DNA of 41,472 bases from CAYVZU01 sp964455935 (GCA_964455935.1 CAYVZU010000019.1:1-41472), one strand, 5' to 3'. Shown: positions 16,643 to 25,537, counted from the first letter of the stretch. A program made the numbers and translations. Notes: a model not told the origin generated them from the letters alone.

Positions 16643-18217
16643 CTATTGCGCCTTCGCGCTTAGCTGATTCAACTGCGTGGCCCAAACGCCCTGGATGGAC
16701 GGCGTGAAACCCTCGTATTTGGACTTGACCAGGATCGCATCTCCGCCAAAGAAGAGCGGGCAGACAGGCAGGTCTCTCTTGATCATCGCCTCGGCCTGCT
16801 GATACAGCGCCACCCGAACCGAATCTTCGACCGCGCCCTTGGCTTTCTCCACGAGTTGATCGTAGTCGGGATTGCTGTAGCGTGAATAATTCCCGGCTGC
16901 GCCGGCATTGCCCGAATGAAACAGCACATAAAGAAAGTTGTGCGGGTCCGGGTAATCGGCCACCCAGCTTCCCCGAAACAAATCGCATTCGCCCCGGCGA
17001 ACCGCTTCCAGGTACGAACCCCATTCCAGCGATTTGAGCTGAATGTGGAACCCCACAGCCTCCAGGTTTGCCTTCACGAACTGCCACAACCGCGATTCGA
17101 TGTCGCGCGAGTTGTAGAGCAGCACAAGCTCGGGGAGGCCCGCTCCATTGGGGAAGCCTTCGGAGGCCAGCAGAGCCTTGGCGCGCGCCGTATCCATGGC
17201 GATACAGGTTGTGTCCTCAATGGCTGCCTCCAAGCCCGGCGGCAGAATGCCGCAGGCGGGCCGCACCACGTCTTCATAGATGATCCGGGCAATTCCGGCG
17301 CGATCAATCGCCAGCGATGCCGCCTGGCGAAGGCCCGGATGATCGCGAAGCAGTTCCTTTTCCATGTTAAAGCCCAGGTAGCGCAGCTCCAGAATCGGCC
17401 ACGAGTGGAACTCGCCGGGCATGGCCTGTCGGGCCTGCTCCACCTGGCCCGTGGGAAGCGGGCTGAGGAATTCGAGTCCGCCCGATTTGTATTGCTCATA
17501 GGCCACAACATCGTTGGGAACAACCAGGTAGCGGATGCGTTCGAGGCCGGAGATCGTACCAAAGTGTTCGGCAAATCGGGACAGAACAATTTCCACGTCC
17601 GGGATGAAACGCTCCATGCGAAAAGGACCCGTTCCCACCGGATTACGGCCAAACCCCTCCCCCAGTTTCTCGATCTCCTCCCGGGGAACGATGCTGGCGA
17701 TCTCCATGGCCAAATGCGACAAAAAGGGCACAAACGGTTCGCTGGTCCGAATAAGCAGGCGGGTGGAATCGAGCACCTCGATCCCGGCCAAATGCGGGTT
17801 TGCCCCTGCCATAAAATCTTTGCTTCCCTCGATGGGCTCCAGGACCCACGTTCTGGGGCAACGGGTTTTTGGATCGAGAATTCGCTCGAACGAGTAGCGC
17901 ACGTCTTGCGCGGTCACAATCCGGCCATTATGGAACTTCGCCCCGGAACGCAGGTCAAAGGCAAACACTCGGCCATTCGCGGAAATCTCCCATTTTTCAG
18001 CCAGTCCCGCAACAACGCGGCCGCTCTGCGGGTCCAAACCCACCAGGCCGTCGAAGATTTCCTGGATGATTGCGTTGGAGGCCGCATCGGTTGCCACCGC
18101 CGGATCCAGCGAAACGGGGCTGGTCGAAAGTCGATAAAGCAGCCCGCCGGTTTCCTGCTTGGGACCGGAACAGCTGAACAGAATAATGGCAATCAGTCCG
18201 GGGATGCACCTGAGCAT
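16643..18217 (-). CDS. ABC transporter substrate-binding lipoprotein, family 5 (OppA/DppA-like)
   Basis: The 524-residue protein is a peptide/nickel-type solute-binding protein. The signal ends ILFSCSG, consistent with a lipoprotein cysteine. Family markers are LDPAVATDAASNAIIQEIFDGLVGL, FHNGRIVTAQDVRYSFERIL, NPVGTGPF and the C-terminal block YPDPHNFLYVLFHSGN, then AAGNYSRYSNPDYDQLVEKA. Substrates are short peptides, sometimes others. No permease or ATPase genes are beside it, so it is another orphan binding protein. The ATG at 18217 has AAGGGGA before it and starts the signal peptide; the in-frame upstream ATG at 18292 falls in a purine-rich repeat tract and adds an unlikely hydrophilic extension. 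Confidence 0.93.
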   Translation of the reverse strand: MLRCIPGLIAIILFSCSGPKQETGGLLYRLSTSPVSLDPAVATDAASNAIIQEIFDGLVGLDPQSGRVVAGLAEKWEISANGRVFAFDLRSGAKFHNGRIVTAQDVRYSFERILDPKTRCPRTWVLEPIEGSKDFMAGANPHLAGIEVLDSTRLLIRTSEPFVPFLSHLAMEIASIVPREEIEKLGEGFGRNPVGTGPFRMERFIPDVEIVLSRFAEHFGTISGLERIRYLVVPNDVVAYEQYKSGGLEFLSPLPTGQVEQARQAMPGEFHSWPILELRYLGFNMEKELLRDHPGLRQAASLAIDRAGIARIIYEDVVRPACGILPPGLEAAIEDTTCIAMDTARAKALLASEGFPNGAGLPELVLLYNSRDIESRLWQFVKANLEAVGFHIQLKSLEWGSYLEAVRRGECDLFRGSWVADYPDPHNFLYVLFHSGNAGAAGNYSRYSNPDYDQLVEKAKGAVEDSVRVALYQQAEAMIKRDLPVCPLFFGGDAILVKSKYEGFTPSIQGVWATQLNQLSAKAQ

Positions 18218-18240
18218 TGCAGATCCCCTTGGGAGATCAC

Positions 18241-18295
18241 AGGTCTTCTTTCTTTCCGCTCCCATTTCCCGACTCCCGTCTCCCGTTTTCATTTA
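18241..18295. repeat. Degenerate pyrimidine-rich tract (copy A)
   Basis: A run of CTCCC/TTTCCC words shares CCCATTTCCCGACT with a second tract at 24036-24049. It lies just upstream of the OppA-like start. Confidence 0.5.
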
Positions 18296-18414
18296 AGCCT
18301 CGGCGGCATCTTGCCCCTATGAAAATGAGTGTAGGAAGATAACAATGCCCGGATTCCAGATCAAGGGATGGTGGGCAAGTGCGGTTCGCGGTCTATGTTA
18401 ACTATTTTCTGGCC

Positions 18415-19350
18415 ATGGGTTTAAGTCGCAGTCCGGTTATTGTGAATGCCATATTGTCCGTAATCCTTTGCCTCTGCGCTTGTGGCCAGAATCCGTCACA
18501 GGCCTCATCGCCGATTATCATCGACCTCCCGGCCGGCGGACCGCTCCACACGGGAGTCACGACCCTGGCAGGCCACGCCATGACCGGCCGCCAAATCGAT
18601 TCGGGCACGATAGAGGTCAATGGCTACTCGACCGAATTATGGGCAATGAGCGACACCTCCTTCGAGCGGGTTGTGGTCTTGGAGCACCGATCCAATACGG
18701 TCCGGCTTCACCTACGCTTCATTGACGGCGGTTCCTGGGAGACGGAGCTTACAATTGAAACCGACGACTCCTGCGGCTTTCTATCCAACGCTTTGCTCGA
18801 CTCGGCGATCTCCACGGGAATTCCCGTCAACGCCGGCTCCAACCCCTGGAACATCGAGGGAAACTATTTCGCCAACTCGCTCGACTGGACCAGGTCGAAT
18901 TACGGATCGAGACTCCTCGACACGCTCGTTGCCACTTATTCCTTCCGCTTTGGGGAGCAAAGCAGCAATCTGGCCTTGAAGGTCGATCAACTCGCCCAAT
19001 CCGGTGGCGATTCCATTGAAGGCGGAAAAGCTTTTCTGACGGGCACCGGAAACCGGTTTAGCCTTTTTTTCTTCGAAGACCACATCTTCACCGACAGCAC
19101 GCGAACAATTCCCGTGGTCTGGGCCCGAATCCTGTCTGCGACAATAACCACGCAGGGACTTGTCGGCTGCCACATCGGTGCGATCCTAAGCCGCAAAGAG
19201 AATGATCCAAACCACACGCTGATTCCGGTTGGCAGCGTGAGGCTGTATGTCGAGACGGATTCGCTGGCCCAGCGCGTTTCAACCTATCCTTTTGTCGAGA
19301 AAGCCAAGCACGCAGCCGCCGGATTGAACACCATCGGAGGGGACGAGTAA
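18415..19350 (+). CDS. Putative lipoprotein of unknown function
   Basis: The 311-residue product starts with a hydrophobic leader rich in Cys (ILSVILCLCACGQNPSQ), consistent with a lipoprotein signal although the exact cleavage cysteine is unclear. I do not recognise a family. The mature protein is Ser/Thr-rich and beta-strand-rich; the segments DLPAGGPLHTGVTTLAG and DSTRTIPVVWARI suggest an outer-surface or periplasmic protein. ATG at 18415 is used; GTG at 18379 gives 12 more residues, and neither has a strong ribosome binding site. The stop codon abuts the ATG of the LolA-like gene, so the two and the following transporter form an operon. Confidence 0.72.
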   Translation: MGLSRSPVIVNAILSVILCLCACGQNPSQASSPIIIDLPAGGPLHTGVTTLAGHAMTGRQIDSGTIEVNGYSTELWAMSDTSFERVVVLEHRSNTVRLHLRFIDGGSWETELTIETDDSCGFLSNALLDSAISTGIPVNAGSNPWNIEGNYFANSLDWTRSNYGSRLLDTLVATYSFRFGEQSSNLALKVDQLAQSGGDSIEGGKAFLTGTGNRFSLFFFEDHIFTDSTRTIPVVWARILSATITTQGLVGCHIGAILSRKENDPNHTLIPVGSVRLYVETDSLAQRVSTYPFVEKAKHAAAGLNTIGGDE

Positions 19351-19977
19351 ATGAAATTCGCAGGCATCGCCGTATTCCTATGCATGATCTCCACCCTCTG
19401 TCGGGCGGAGAACTCACTCCCGGGCTTTCGGGCTCTTATTCGCACGAAAGCGGAGATCCAGGTCGCGGGCCAGAAAAGGACGGTCGAGACCGTGGCGACC
19501 ATCGCCGTGAAAGGAAACAAGTATCGGGTCCAGATGGTACAGCCCACGCCTCAGTGGTTTGTCTGCGATGGGGTCAAGACCGTCTTTTATAATCCCTCCA
19601 CGGGAGCAAGCAGCGAGATCCAGGCTTCCTCCCTCGACCAAGCTGGCGCCATCAGCCTTATGGCAAAATGTTCCGGGAAAAACGGGCCGCAAAACGTTGA
19701 CGCCTCCTGGGGTCTGCCGGACGAGGTGAAATCGGTGAATATCGAGACCCGTGATGGTCAATTAAAGAAAGTCACCCTTTTTTCCAAGGAAAGCGCCCAA
19801 ATCGGCACAATTGAAATCAAGGCAACACAGCCATTGGGTAAAGAAACAATCCCCACGGAGATTCATTACCTGTCGCAGTCGCAGGCCCCCCGCATCTTTC
19901 TGGTCATTACATACAGGGACCTTCAGCTTGAAGAAAATATGCCGGAGGAAACCTTTGAATTGGGTTTGAAACAATGA
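19351..19977 (+). CDS. LolA-like outer-membrane lipoprotein carrier family protein
   Basis: The 208-residue protein has a signal peptide (to about 19, CRAEN) and then a beta-rich domain. Its segment KYRVQMVQPTPQWFVCDGVK followed by TVFYNPSTGASSE follows the LolA pattern of a strand, a 'DGk.vw.ydp' hairpin and so on. LolA proteins shuttle lipoproteins across the periplasm. The preceding gene encodes a lipoprotein, which fits such a role, but the fold also serves other lipid-binding proteins and the similarity I see is modest. Its ATG directly follows the upstream stop, and its own stop overlaps the next gene's start (ATGA at 19974-19977). Confidence 0.65.
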   Translation: MKFAGIAVFLCMISTLCRAENSLPGFRALIRTKAEIQVAGQKRTVETVATIAVKGNKYRVQMVQPTPQWFVCDGVKTVFYNPSTGASSEIQASSLDQAGAISLMAKCSGKNGPQNVDASWGLPDEVKSVNIETRDGQLKKVTLFSKESAQIGTIEIKATQPLGKETIPTEIHYLSQSQAPRIFLVITYRDLQLEENMPEETFELGLKQ

Positions 19978-21236
19978 TCCTTTCCAACCGCAAAGAAATC
20001 TTCGGTTGGTGCATGTTCGATTTCGCCAATTCCTCCTACACCACGGTCATTATCACCGCGGTTTACAGCGCCTTTTTTGCGTCACAGATGGCCGGGGGCG
20101 CGGCCCGCGGCGATTACCTGTGGGCCCTAACCCTTTCGCTCTCCTACGGCCTGGTCATCGCGGTGTCTCCTGTGGTGGGTGCCATTGCCGATGCATTCGG
20201 CTGGCACAAGCGATTCCTTGGCTGGACCTATGCGATTTGTATTGCCTGCACGGCCGCCCTCTTTCTGGCCAAACCAGGCCAGATCGCCGCAGCCATGGTT
20301 CTGGTCATTGTTTCGAACTGGGCGTTTGCCATGAGCGAAAATCTGGTTTCCAGCTTTTTGCCCTATTTGGCCGACAAGAAATCCATGGGCCGCGTTTCGG
20401 GATACGGATGGTCCTTTGGCTATGTGGGAGGCCTGCTCTCGCTTCTGGTTTGCCTGGTCTTTCTGGAAATCTTTAAAACCGCCCAGGGCTATCCCGAGAA
20501 GACAGTCCGCGCAACGTGCCTGCTAACCGCCGGATTCTTCTTTCTGGCGGGCCTGCCGACAATGATATGGCTGCGACAACGAAAGCCATCGTCGATTGAG
20601 CCGCAGCGGCAATGGATCCGCCACGGGTTCAGCCGATTGTGGCAGACCCTTCGACAGATCCGGCGCTACCGCGAAATGGCAAAGTTCATGGCGTCCTTCT
20701 TCTTCTATTCCAGCGGAATCGCCACGGTCATCAGTTTCGCCGCCATTTATGGCCAGGAGGAGTTCGGTTTTCATCAAAGCGAGCTGATCCTTTTGATCGT
20801 CCTGGTAAATGTCACCTCCGCTATTGGCGCGTTTGCGTTTGGTTTTTTTCAGGACCGCACATCCGCAAGAGCCACATTGATCGTGACAATCGTGATTTGG
20901 ATTGTCACGGTAGCCTGGGCCTATGCCGCCCAATCCAAACTCGCGTTCTGGGGCGTGGCCAATCTGGCCGGAATCGCGATAGGCGCCAGCCAGTCCTGCG
21001 GCCGGGCTCTGGTGGGCCTGTTCGCGCCCAAAGACAAACAGGCGGAGTTTTACGGGTTTTGGGGGTTCTTTGGAAAGGCAGCTTCGATCTTTGGAATTTT
21101 TTCTTACGGATTGCTTGCCAGCCTCACCGGTTCGCGGAGAATCGCCGTGCTTTCAACCGGCCTGTTTTTCCTGATCGGCCTTGTGCTTCTCCTTCGCGTT
21201 GATGAGAACAAGGGCATTGAGGCGGCCAAAGCATAG
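19974..21236 (+). CDS. MFS transporter, UMF1 (Atg22-like) family
   Basis: The N-terminal signature GWCMFDFANSSYTTVIITAVY is diagnostic of the UMF1 family, related to yeast vacuolar Atg22 amino-acid effluxers. The 420-residue length and twelve predicted segments are normal. FGFFQDRTSARATLIVT lies at the inter-domain loop. Bacterial substrates are mostly unknown. The start overlaps the LolA-like stop by four bases, so translation is coupled. The next gene, a STAS protein, faces it 8 bases away. Confidence 0.92.
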   Translation: MILSNRKEIFGWCMFDFANSSYTTVIITAVYSAFFASQMAGGAARGDYLWALTLSLSYGLVIAVSPVVGAIADAFGWHKRFLGWTYAICIACTAALFLAKPGQIAAAMVLVIVSNWAFAMSENLVSSFLPYLADKKSMGRVSGYGWSFGYVGGLLSLLVCLVFLEIFKTAQGYPEKTVRATCLLTAGFFFLAGLPTMIWLRQRKPSSIEPQRQWIRHGFSRLWQTLRQIRRYREMAKFMASFFFYSSGIATVISFAAIYGQEEFGFHQSELILLIVLVNVTSAIGAFAFGFFQDRTSARATLIVTIVIWIVTVAWAYAAQSKLAFWGVANLAGIAIGASQSCGRALVGLFAPKDKQAEFYGFWGFFGKAASIFGIFSYGLLASLTGSRRIAVLSTGLFFLIGLVLLLRVDENKGIEAAKA

Positions 21237-21244
21237 TTTCCGCC

Positions 21245-21583
21245 TCACCGAAACGCCATCTCGACCTGTTCTTCGGTTTCCACAACCTCGACCAGCAAGC
21301 CAATCTTGGACGAGCTCAGCACGATCCGGACGCGCTGCGTGGGATTAATAATGGCGACTTTGCCGCCCAATGCCGCGCATTTCTTGTTTAGGTTGGCAAT
21401 CAGGCCGATGGCGCTGGAGGAAAGGCTCGAACAGTGTGAAAGGTCAAAACCAAAAAACTTGTGCCCCAGGGCCAGCGCCATTTCCGCCACTTCTTTGGCG
21501 TGAGGGAGATTGTTGATCTTAAAATCCGAGATAATCTTGATGATGTAGTAGGTACCCTTTTCGATTCCGGCAACATTGGTCAT
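21245..21583 (-). CDS. STAS-domain protein (anti-sigma factor antagonist-like)
   Basis: The 112-residue protein is a single STAS domain: KFFGFDLSHCSSLSSSAIG is the conserved helix start, where the Ser would be the target of a partner kinase (SpoIIAA-like), followed by LIANLNKKCAALGGKVAIIN. It would work in partner switching with an anti-sigma factor or phosphatase, neither of which is in the window. The ATG at 21583 has AAAGGAAG before it. It is encoded alone and convergent with the UMF1 gene. Confidence 0.85.
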   Translation of the reverse strand: MTNVAGIEKGTYYIIKIISDFKINNLPHAKEVAEMALALGHKFFGFDLSHCSSLSSSAIGLIANLNKKCAALGGKVAIINPTQRVRIVLSSSKIGLLVEVVETEEQVEMAFR

Positions 21584-21894
21584 GGGTGCTTCCTTTCAGT
21601 TTCAAACCAGATAAAGCAAGAGCCGGGCCCGTTTTTATGCGCCAAAATTGAGCTGAAACCGATTTCCGGCGCGGACTCCGGACAAACTTGTCCAGCCTTC
21701 GGACACGTCTGTTCGCACACAGACAACCCCGACCAGCTCCCGAGACTCCCTTATTATTCTTTCGGATGCCCAACAGAGGCACTTGAATAGTCAATAGCGA
21801 GCAGACCGAATCCCTCACGCATTTTCGATCCTGTGATCCCGTCAACTCTTTTGCACCCACTCCCGACTCACGACTCACAACTTTTTTGGCCGCG
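21584..21894. other. Intergenic region between divergent STAS and pdxA units
   Basis: No gene is convincing here. It holds a 6-bp inverted repeat GGACAA-AC-TTGTCC at 21680-21693, further GGACA words near 21701 and 21908, and a pyrimidine-rich CTCCCGACTCACGACTCAC tract at 21860-21880 of the kind seen near 18260 and 24040. Confidence 0.5.
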
Positions 21895-21924
21895 TTGCAC
21901 CCATTTCGGACAAGTAGTATATTG
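21895..21924 (+). promoter_or_regulatory. Predicted promoter of the pdxA unit
   Basis: TTGCAC (21895-21900) and TATATTG (21918-21924) are 17 bases apart. Confidence 0.5.
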
Positions 21925-21970
21925 ACCGCCTTCCAATGGAGATTATTCGCAAATTCCCCGGAGCTCTCAA

Positions 21971-22081
21971 ATGCTTCGTCTGAAGCTGGTGGCCAATATC
22001 CTGCTTCTTGCTCTTAGGATTAGCATAATAACACGTTATTGGACGAGGCCTAAAAGTATCCAGAGCTCGGAGGCGGCATGA
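21971..22081 (+). CDS. Possible 36-residue hydrophobic leader peptide overlapping pdxA start
   Basis: An ATG at 21971, with CGGAG 9-13 bases before it, opens a frame of 36 codons that starts with a hydrophobic stretch (MLRLKLVANILLLALRISII) and ends with TGA overlapping the pdxA ATG (ATGA). Such an overlap can couple translation. There is no similarity to a known protein and it is short enough to be chance. Confidence 0.3.
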   Translation: MLRLKLVANILLLALRISIITRYWTRPKSIQSSEAA

Positions 22082-23085
22082 ACATTGGCATCACAATCGG
22101 CGACCCCAACGGCATTGGCCCCGAGATTGCGGTCAAGGCGGCCTGCATGCCGAAACTGAAAAAACTTGGCCGTATCTTTCTGATCGGCGAACGAAGTGTT
22201 CTCGAAGAAACGGCGGCCCGGCTGCGAATGAAAGCCCGGTTCACGGATTGGGCTGCGCCGGTTTCCGGCTGCATTCCGGTCATCGAATGCACCCAGGAAA
22301 CATCCACGCAGATTCGTTGGGGTAAAATTGACCCGCGGGCCGGAGCCGCCTCGGTCAGCTACGTGTGTCTGGGCGGCGTTCTGGCCTTGCAGCGGAAAAT
22401 CGATGCCCTGGTGACCTGCCCTGTCAGCAAAGAGGCGGTTATTGAATCCGGAATCGGGAACTTCACTGGTCATACGGAATACCTTGTGGAACTGACGGGC
22501 GCCAAAGACTACGCTCTTTCCCTGTGGCACGGCAATTTTCGGGTGGCCCATGTCTCCTGTCACGTTTCACTGCGGCAAGCCCTTGAGTTGTGCAAGCGCG
22601 ACCGGATTGTAAAGACCGCGCGGCTGCTGTACGACGCGTTGCGCTCGGCTGGAATCCGCAGGCCGCGCATTGGTGTGTCCGGGCTCAATCCACACGCCGG
22701 CGAAAATGGTGCGTTCGGGTGCGAGGACATTCAAGAGGTGCTGCCGGCCGTGAATCAGCTTCGAAAAAGCGGAATGAATGTCGAGGGGCCAATACCGCCC
22801 GATGTGATCTTTGCCCGCATGAAAGGCGGAGTCTATGACGGCGTGGTTGCCATGTACCACGACCAGGGACACGTGGCGACCAAAACGTTGTTCTTTTGTT
22901 TGGGCGGCAAGGGAAAATCGACGGTCGGCGGAGTCAATGTGACACTGGGTCTTCCCATCATCAGGACCTCGGTTGATCATGGGACGTCTTTCGATATCGC
23001 CGGAAAGGGAATTGCCGATCCTGCAAGTTTAGTGGATGCGATTGAATTGGCCGCCAGGCTGGCCACAAAAAGGAAAAGCCGTTAA
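22078..23085 (+). CDS. pdxA: 4-hydroxythreonine-4-phosphate dehydrogenase
   Basis: PdxA oxidises 4-phosphohydroxy-threonine in the DXP-independent branch of vitamin B6 synthesis, in the cytosol. The 335-residue length is normal. Motifs are GITIGDPNGIGPEI at the N-terminus, FTGHTEYL with the first metal His, GLNPHAGENGAFGCEDI, AMYHDQGH with the second His, and NVTLGLPIIRTSVDHGTSFD with the third. GGAGG lies 5 bases before the ATG at 22078. No other B6 gene is near. PdxA homologues also act in other catabolic pathways, but all residues seen here fit the standard enzyme. Confidence 0.95.
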   Translation: MNIGITIGDPNGIGPEIAVKAACMPKLKKLGRIFLIGERSVLEETAARLRMKARFTDWAAPVSGCIPVIECTQETSTQIRWGKIDPRAGAASVSYVCLGGVLALQRKIDALVTCPVSKEAVIESGIGNFTGHTEYLVELTGAKDYALSLWHGNFRVAHVSCHVSLRQALELCKRDRIVKTARLLYDALRSAGIRRPRIGVSGLNPHAGENGAFGCEDIQEVLPAVNQLRKSGMNVEGPIPPDVIFARMKGGVYDGVVAMYHDQGHVATKTLFFCLGGKGKSTVGGVNVTLGLPIIRTSVDHGTSFDIAGKGIADPASLVDAIELAARLATKRKSR

Positions 23086-23141
23086 ACGAAAGGGGAGAGG
23101 ATACCTTCCCGGTTCAAGCGCCCTCGAATCCGCGGCCGCTC

Positions 23142-23966
23142 TTACCTATCGAACCAGTACGTGAAGCCCAGCGTTACCGCGGAATACCGGCTGATATAAG
23201 ACAACGGCTCGTTCCACCAACCTTTTTTTCTGCCGTTCAGCTCATTGATGAAATCGTAACCCGCGCACACCCCCCAAAGGTTCTCGGCGGATCCGTCTTT
23301 TTTGCTGACCGCAATCCCGGCATATGCTTCGCCGTAGACTTTGTAGATCGTCTCGACCTTCAGGGTGGCGTAGTTGTCGGAGTGATTTGCCGCATATTGC
23401 TCGTAATCATCGATGGCGACAAATGCATTACCGGCATAATCAAAAAGTTCGCCCCATTTGCGCATGCCGACCCGAACATAAACCGGCACGCCGGGGTAAT
23501 AGTGTTTGAAGGTCCAGAAGCCAATGCCCAGGCAGTTGGCGATTTCGTCGTTAACCGAGAACATCCACTTGCCCTTTGAATCAAGCGCATCCAGCGACTC
23601 GATGCCTGTCCAGGTGATGAAGGTGAGTGCGCCAGCCAGCAACTCCGGGTGTTTGGCCCGGAAGCAGCGCGTTAAGACTTGGTAATGGAATTCCGTAAAC
23701 ATGGCGCAACTGGCCAAATGCCAGCCGTCGTCTTCCAGGTAGGGCTCGCCCTCGCCAATATATTTGAGCGGGTTGTCCCAGTTAAAACCGTTCTGCCACC
23801 ATACCTGCTGGGCCAGAAATGGTCCGCCAATATACTCCACAGCCAGAAGGCCGATTCCGGCCGCCAGACGGGCGCGGCCGGGTTTCTCCAGGGAAATCGT
23901 GTCGCCTGCAACAGCTGCACCGGCCACAAAGAAAATCATGACTCCAATCAGGTTTCTCCTCAACAC
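23142..23966 (-). CDS. DUF2279 (YfiM-like) family protein
   Basis: The 274-residue protein begins with LRRNLIGVMIFFVAGAAVAG, a signal peptide. The conserved body matches the DUF2279 pattern: DDGWHLASCAMFTEFHYQVL (His after Trp), ITWTGIESLDALDSKGKW and FSVNDEIANCLGIGF, where the E, D and N positions are typical. The C-terminal half ends in strands that look like a small barrel (SYISRYSAVTLGFTYWFDR), so it may sit in the outer membrane. The function of DUF2279 is unknown. GTG at 23966 opens the signal peptide; TTG at 24011 is the longer alternative. It is downstream of two barrel-like proteins in the same direction. Confidence 0.75.
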   Translation of the reverse strand: MLRRNLIGVMIFFVAGAAVAGDTISLEKPGRARLAAGIGLLAVEYIGGPFLAQQVWWQNGFNWDNPLKYIGEGEPYLEDDGWHLASCAMFTEFHYQVLTRCFRAKHPELLAGALTFITWTGIESLDALDSKGKWMFSVNDEIANCLGIGFWTFKHYYPGVPVYVRVGMRKWGELFDYAGNAFVAIDDYEQYAANHSDNYATLKVETIYKVYGEAYAGIAVSKKDGSAENLWGVCAGYDFINELNGRKKGWWNEPLSYISRYSAVTLGFTYWFDR

Positions 23967-24000
23967 AATCCACCCCGCTTTCCCTGCTTCTACAGGCCTC

Positions 24001-24094
24001 TGACTCCTCAACTTCTATCTTCCTGTTTCCTGCTTCCCATTTCCCGACTTCTTTCTTTTTTCTCCCTTCTCACAACTCCCTACTCCCACTCACA
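24001..24094. repeat. Degenerate pyrimidine-rich tract (copy C)
   Basis: Ninety bases are nearly all C and T on the plus strand, with CCCATTTCCCGACT shared with 18261-18274. It lies between the stop of the barrel-like gene and the DUF2279 start. Confidence 0.5.
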
Positions 24095-24977
24095 GGTAGA
24101 ACCGAATTCCCGTTTCAAGCAGTTTGTCCTTGGGACGAACCGGCAATTCGTCGAGAAGGTAGTAATCGGCATACAGCATGGATCCGCCGCGCCCCCTGCG
24201 GAAATGGCTTTGCAAGGACACGCAATAGGTTTGGTAGAGATCGCCGCCCTGTGACCGATTCCAATTGGCCCAAACTCGGGCATTCACAAGCCAGCTCAGG
24301 CGCCGGTAGAAGGCAAATCGCGATTCAATACTTGTCTCCCAATCATAATCATGGCCGCCGCCGATGATCGTCTTGGGAAAAACACCAAAGATGGTTTCGG
24401 CATAGTGGCCAACGCTGGCCGACCAGGCCAGACGAGAACGCAGGTCCCATTTCTGTTCTTCGACAAGAAGGCGCCTGTATTCAGCCAATCGGAAGCTCTT
24501 GGACCGGAGTGAAATGTAGGGTTTATTCCAATATTCGGTTGTGCCGTCGTCGCGGTCGATATCATGAAAGCAGAAATGCTCAAGCCCGCCATTGACGTCA
24601 AACCAGGGAAGGCGCAATTCGAGCGCCGGAATCAGCCCGTAGCGGGAATCGCGCGGATCGAACATAACCAGCTCGTCCTGCCGTCCCATCCCGGTGCGAA
24701 CGTATAGGGACCAGACCGAGTAAATAATCTTACGATAGCCGACAAGGGCGAATTCCAGATCGGAGTTGGTTTCAATGAAGTATCGGGAGCTGTACGTGGA
24801 ATCCTTGGGGAAAAGGAAATAGCCCCCGTTGCATGAAAGATGAAATTCCGACATGAATTCGAACCGGTCAAGATAGCGCTCCCACGATTCAAACCCCTTG
24901 AGCATGTCCGCCGTTACCGTGCCGGCCAATGCGACGCAGAAACTGAAGACGCACAGGATTTGCCTGATTCTTTGCAT
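24090..24977 (-). CDS. Outer-membrane barrel-like protein, paralogue 1
   Basis: The 295-residue product has a signal peptide (to about residue 23, TVTAD) and alternating polar/aromatic strands that end in the aromatic C-terminus LLETGIRFYL, as expected of a small outer-membrane barrel. It shares with the neighbouring 25538-26347 product the blocks GMGRQ, DPRDxRYGLxxALELR, LEHxCFHDIDRDDG and YWNK, and the end LPxRxKDxLLExGxRF. The arrangement is reminiscent of DUF1207-type barrels, but I cannot assign it firmly. The ATG at 24977 has GGGAGG before it. The acidic/His motif CFHDIDRDDG is the best candidate for a functional site. Confidence 0.78.
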   Translation of the reverse strand: MQRIRQILCVFSFCVALAGTVTADMLKGFESWERYLDRFEFMSEFHLSCNGGYFLFPKDSTYSSRYFIETNSDLEFALVGYRKIIYSVWSLYVRTGMGRQDELVMFDPRDSRYGLIPALELRLPWFDVNGGLEHFCFHDIDRDDGTTEYWNKPYISLRSKSFRLAEYRRLLVEEQKWDLRSRLAWSASVGHYAETIFGVFPKTIIGGGHDYDWETSIESRFAFYRRLSWLVNARVWANWNRSQGGDLYQTYCVSLQSHFRRGRGGSMLYADYYLLDELPVRPKDKLLETGIRFYL

Positions 24978-25537
24978 GGTACCTCCCGCTTAAAACCTTC
25001 CCAGAAAGACGGCGCTTGGTTCATAGTAATGGGCTTAAGGGGAAAAAGTACTTTTTTTGTGCATCTTTTGCACAGAAATATGCGAGCGGGTTCAGGGGTG
25101 AAACAAGCCGGCCTTCAATGAACGGACTGTCAAAGGGTTCAGGAATCTCTTTGTGGTGGCTGGCGAGACGGCATGGCTTTCCCCAGCCCTGGCGCTTAAC
25201 ATATTGGAAGTAAAACGAAGGCAGTAATGCCGGAAACGCCGGTCTTGTTTCCACATCCACCAATGCCGAAGCGACTGCGGAAGCTATTCTGTGCATCCGA
25301 CCACAGAAGCCGAGAAAAGAGACCGGCAGACGGGATGCCATCCGGGGCCCCCGGAAATCGCAGATTTCATGGGGAGCGCAGCCTTGGTCTGGAACCGCAA
25401 GCGGCGAGAACCCGCAGCCGCGGAGGTGGAGGACCAGAAGGCGAGCAGGGCATGCCCCAACTTGAAGCCCTTTGCCAGGACTGGGGAAAGCCATGCCGTC
25501 CGCCCGGAAAAAAGCGCTGCAATCCCTGTCTCACGCT
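24978..25537. other. 560-bp gene-free stretch containing an inverted-repeat element
   Basis: No frame here reads like a gene. Most of it is the repeat described at 25167-25500. The part nearest 24977 has a small stem-loop (GTGCA-AAAGA-TGCAC on the minus strand, 25060-25075) beside a T run. Confidence 0.6.
25167..25500. repeat. 334-bp element with 26-bp inverted ends
   Basis: The ends 25167-25192 and 25475-25500 are reverse complements at 25 of 26 positions (core CATGGCTTTCCCCAG). A nested pair GCCGGTCT (25238-25245) and AGACCGGC (25320-25327) lies inside. No transposase or other gene is visible inside. From memory, similar sequence recurs widely in metagenomic assemblies; that should be checked. 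Confidence 0.7.

Noticed and set aside
16916..18322. 468-residue open frame on the plus strand
   Set aside because: It is antisense to the OppA-like gene and has shadow composition.
21680..21693. GGACAA-AC-TTGTCC palindrome as an operator
   Set aside because: It is about 200 bases from the predicted pdxA promoter and about 100 from the STAS start; no matching repressor is known to me.
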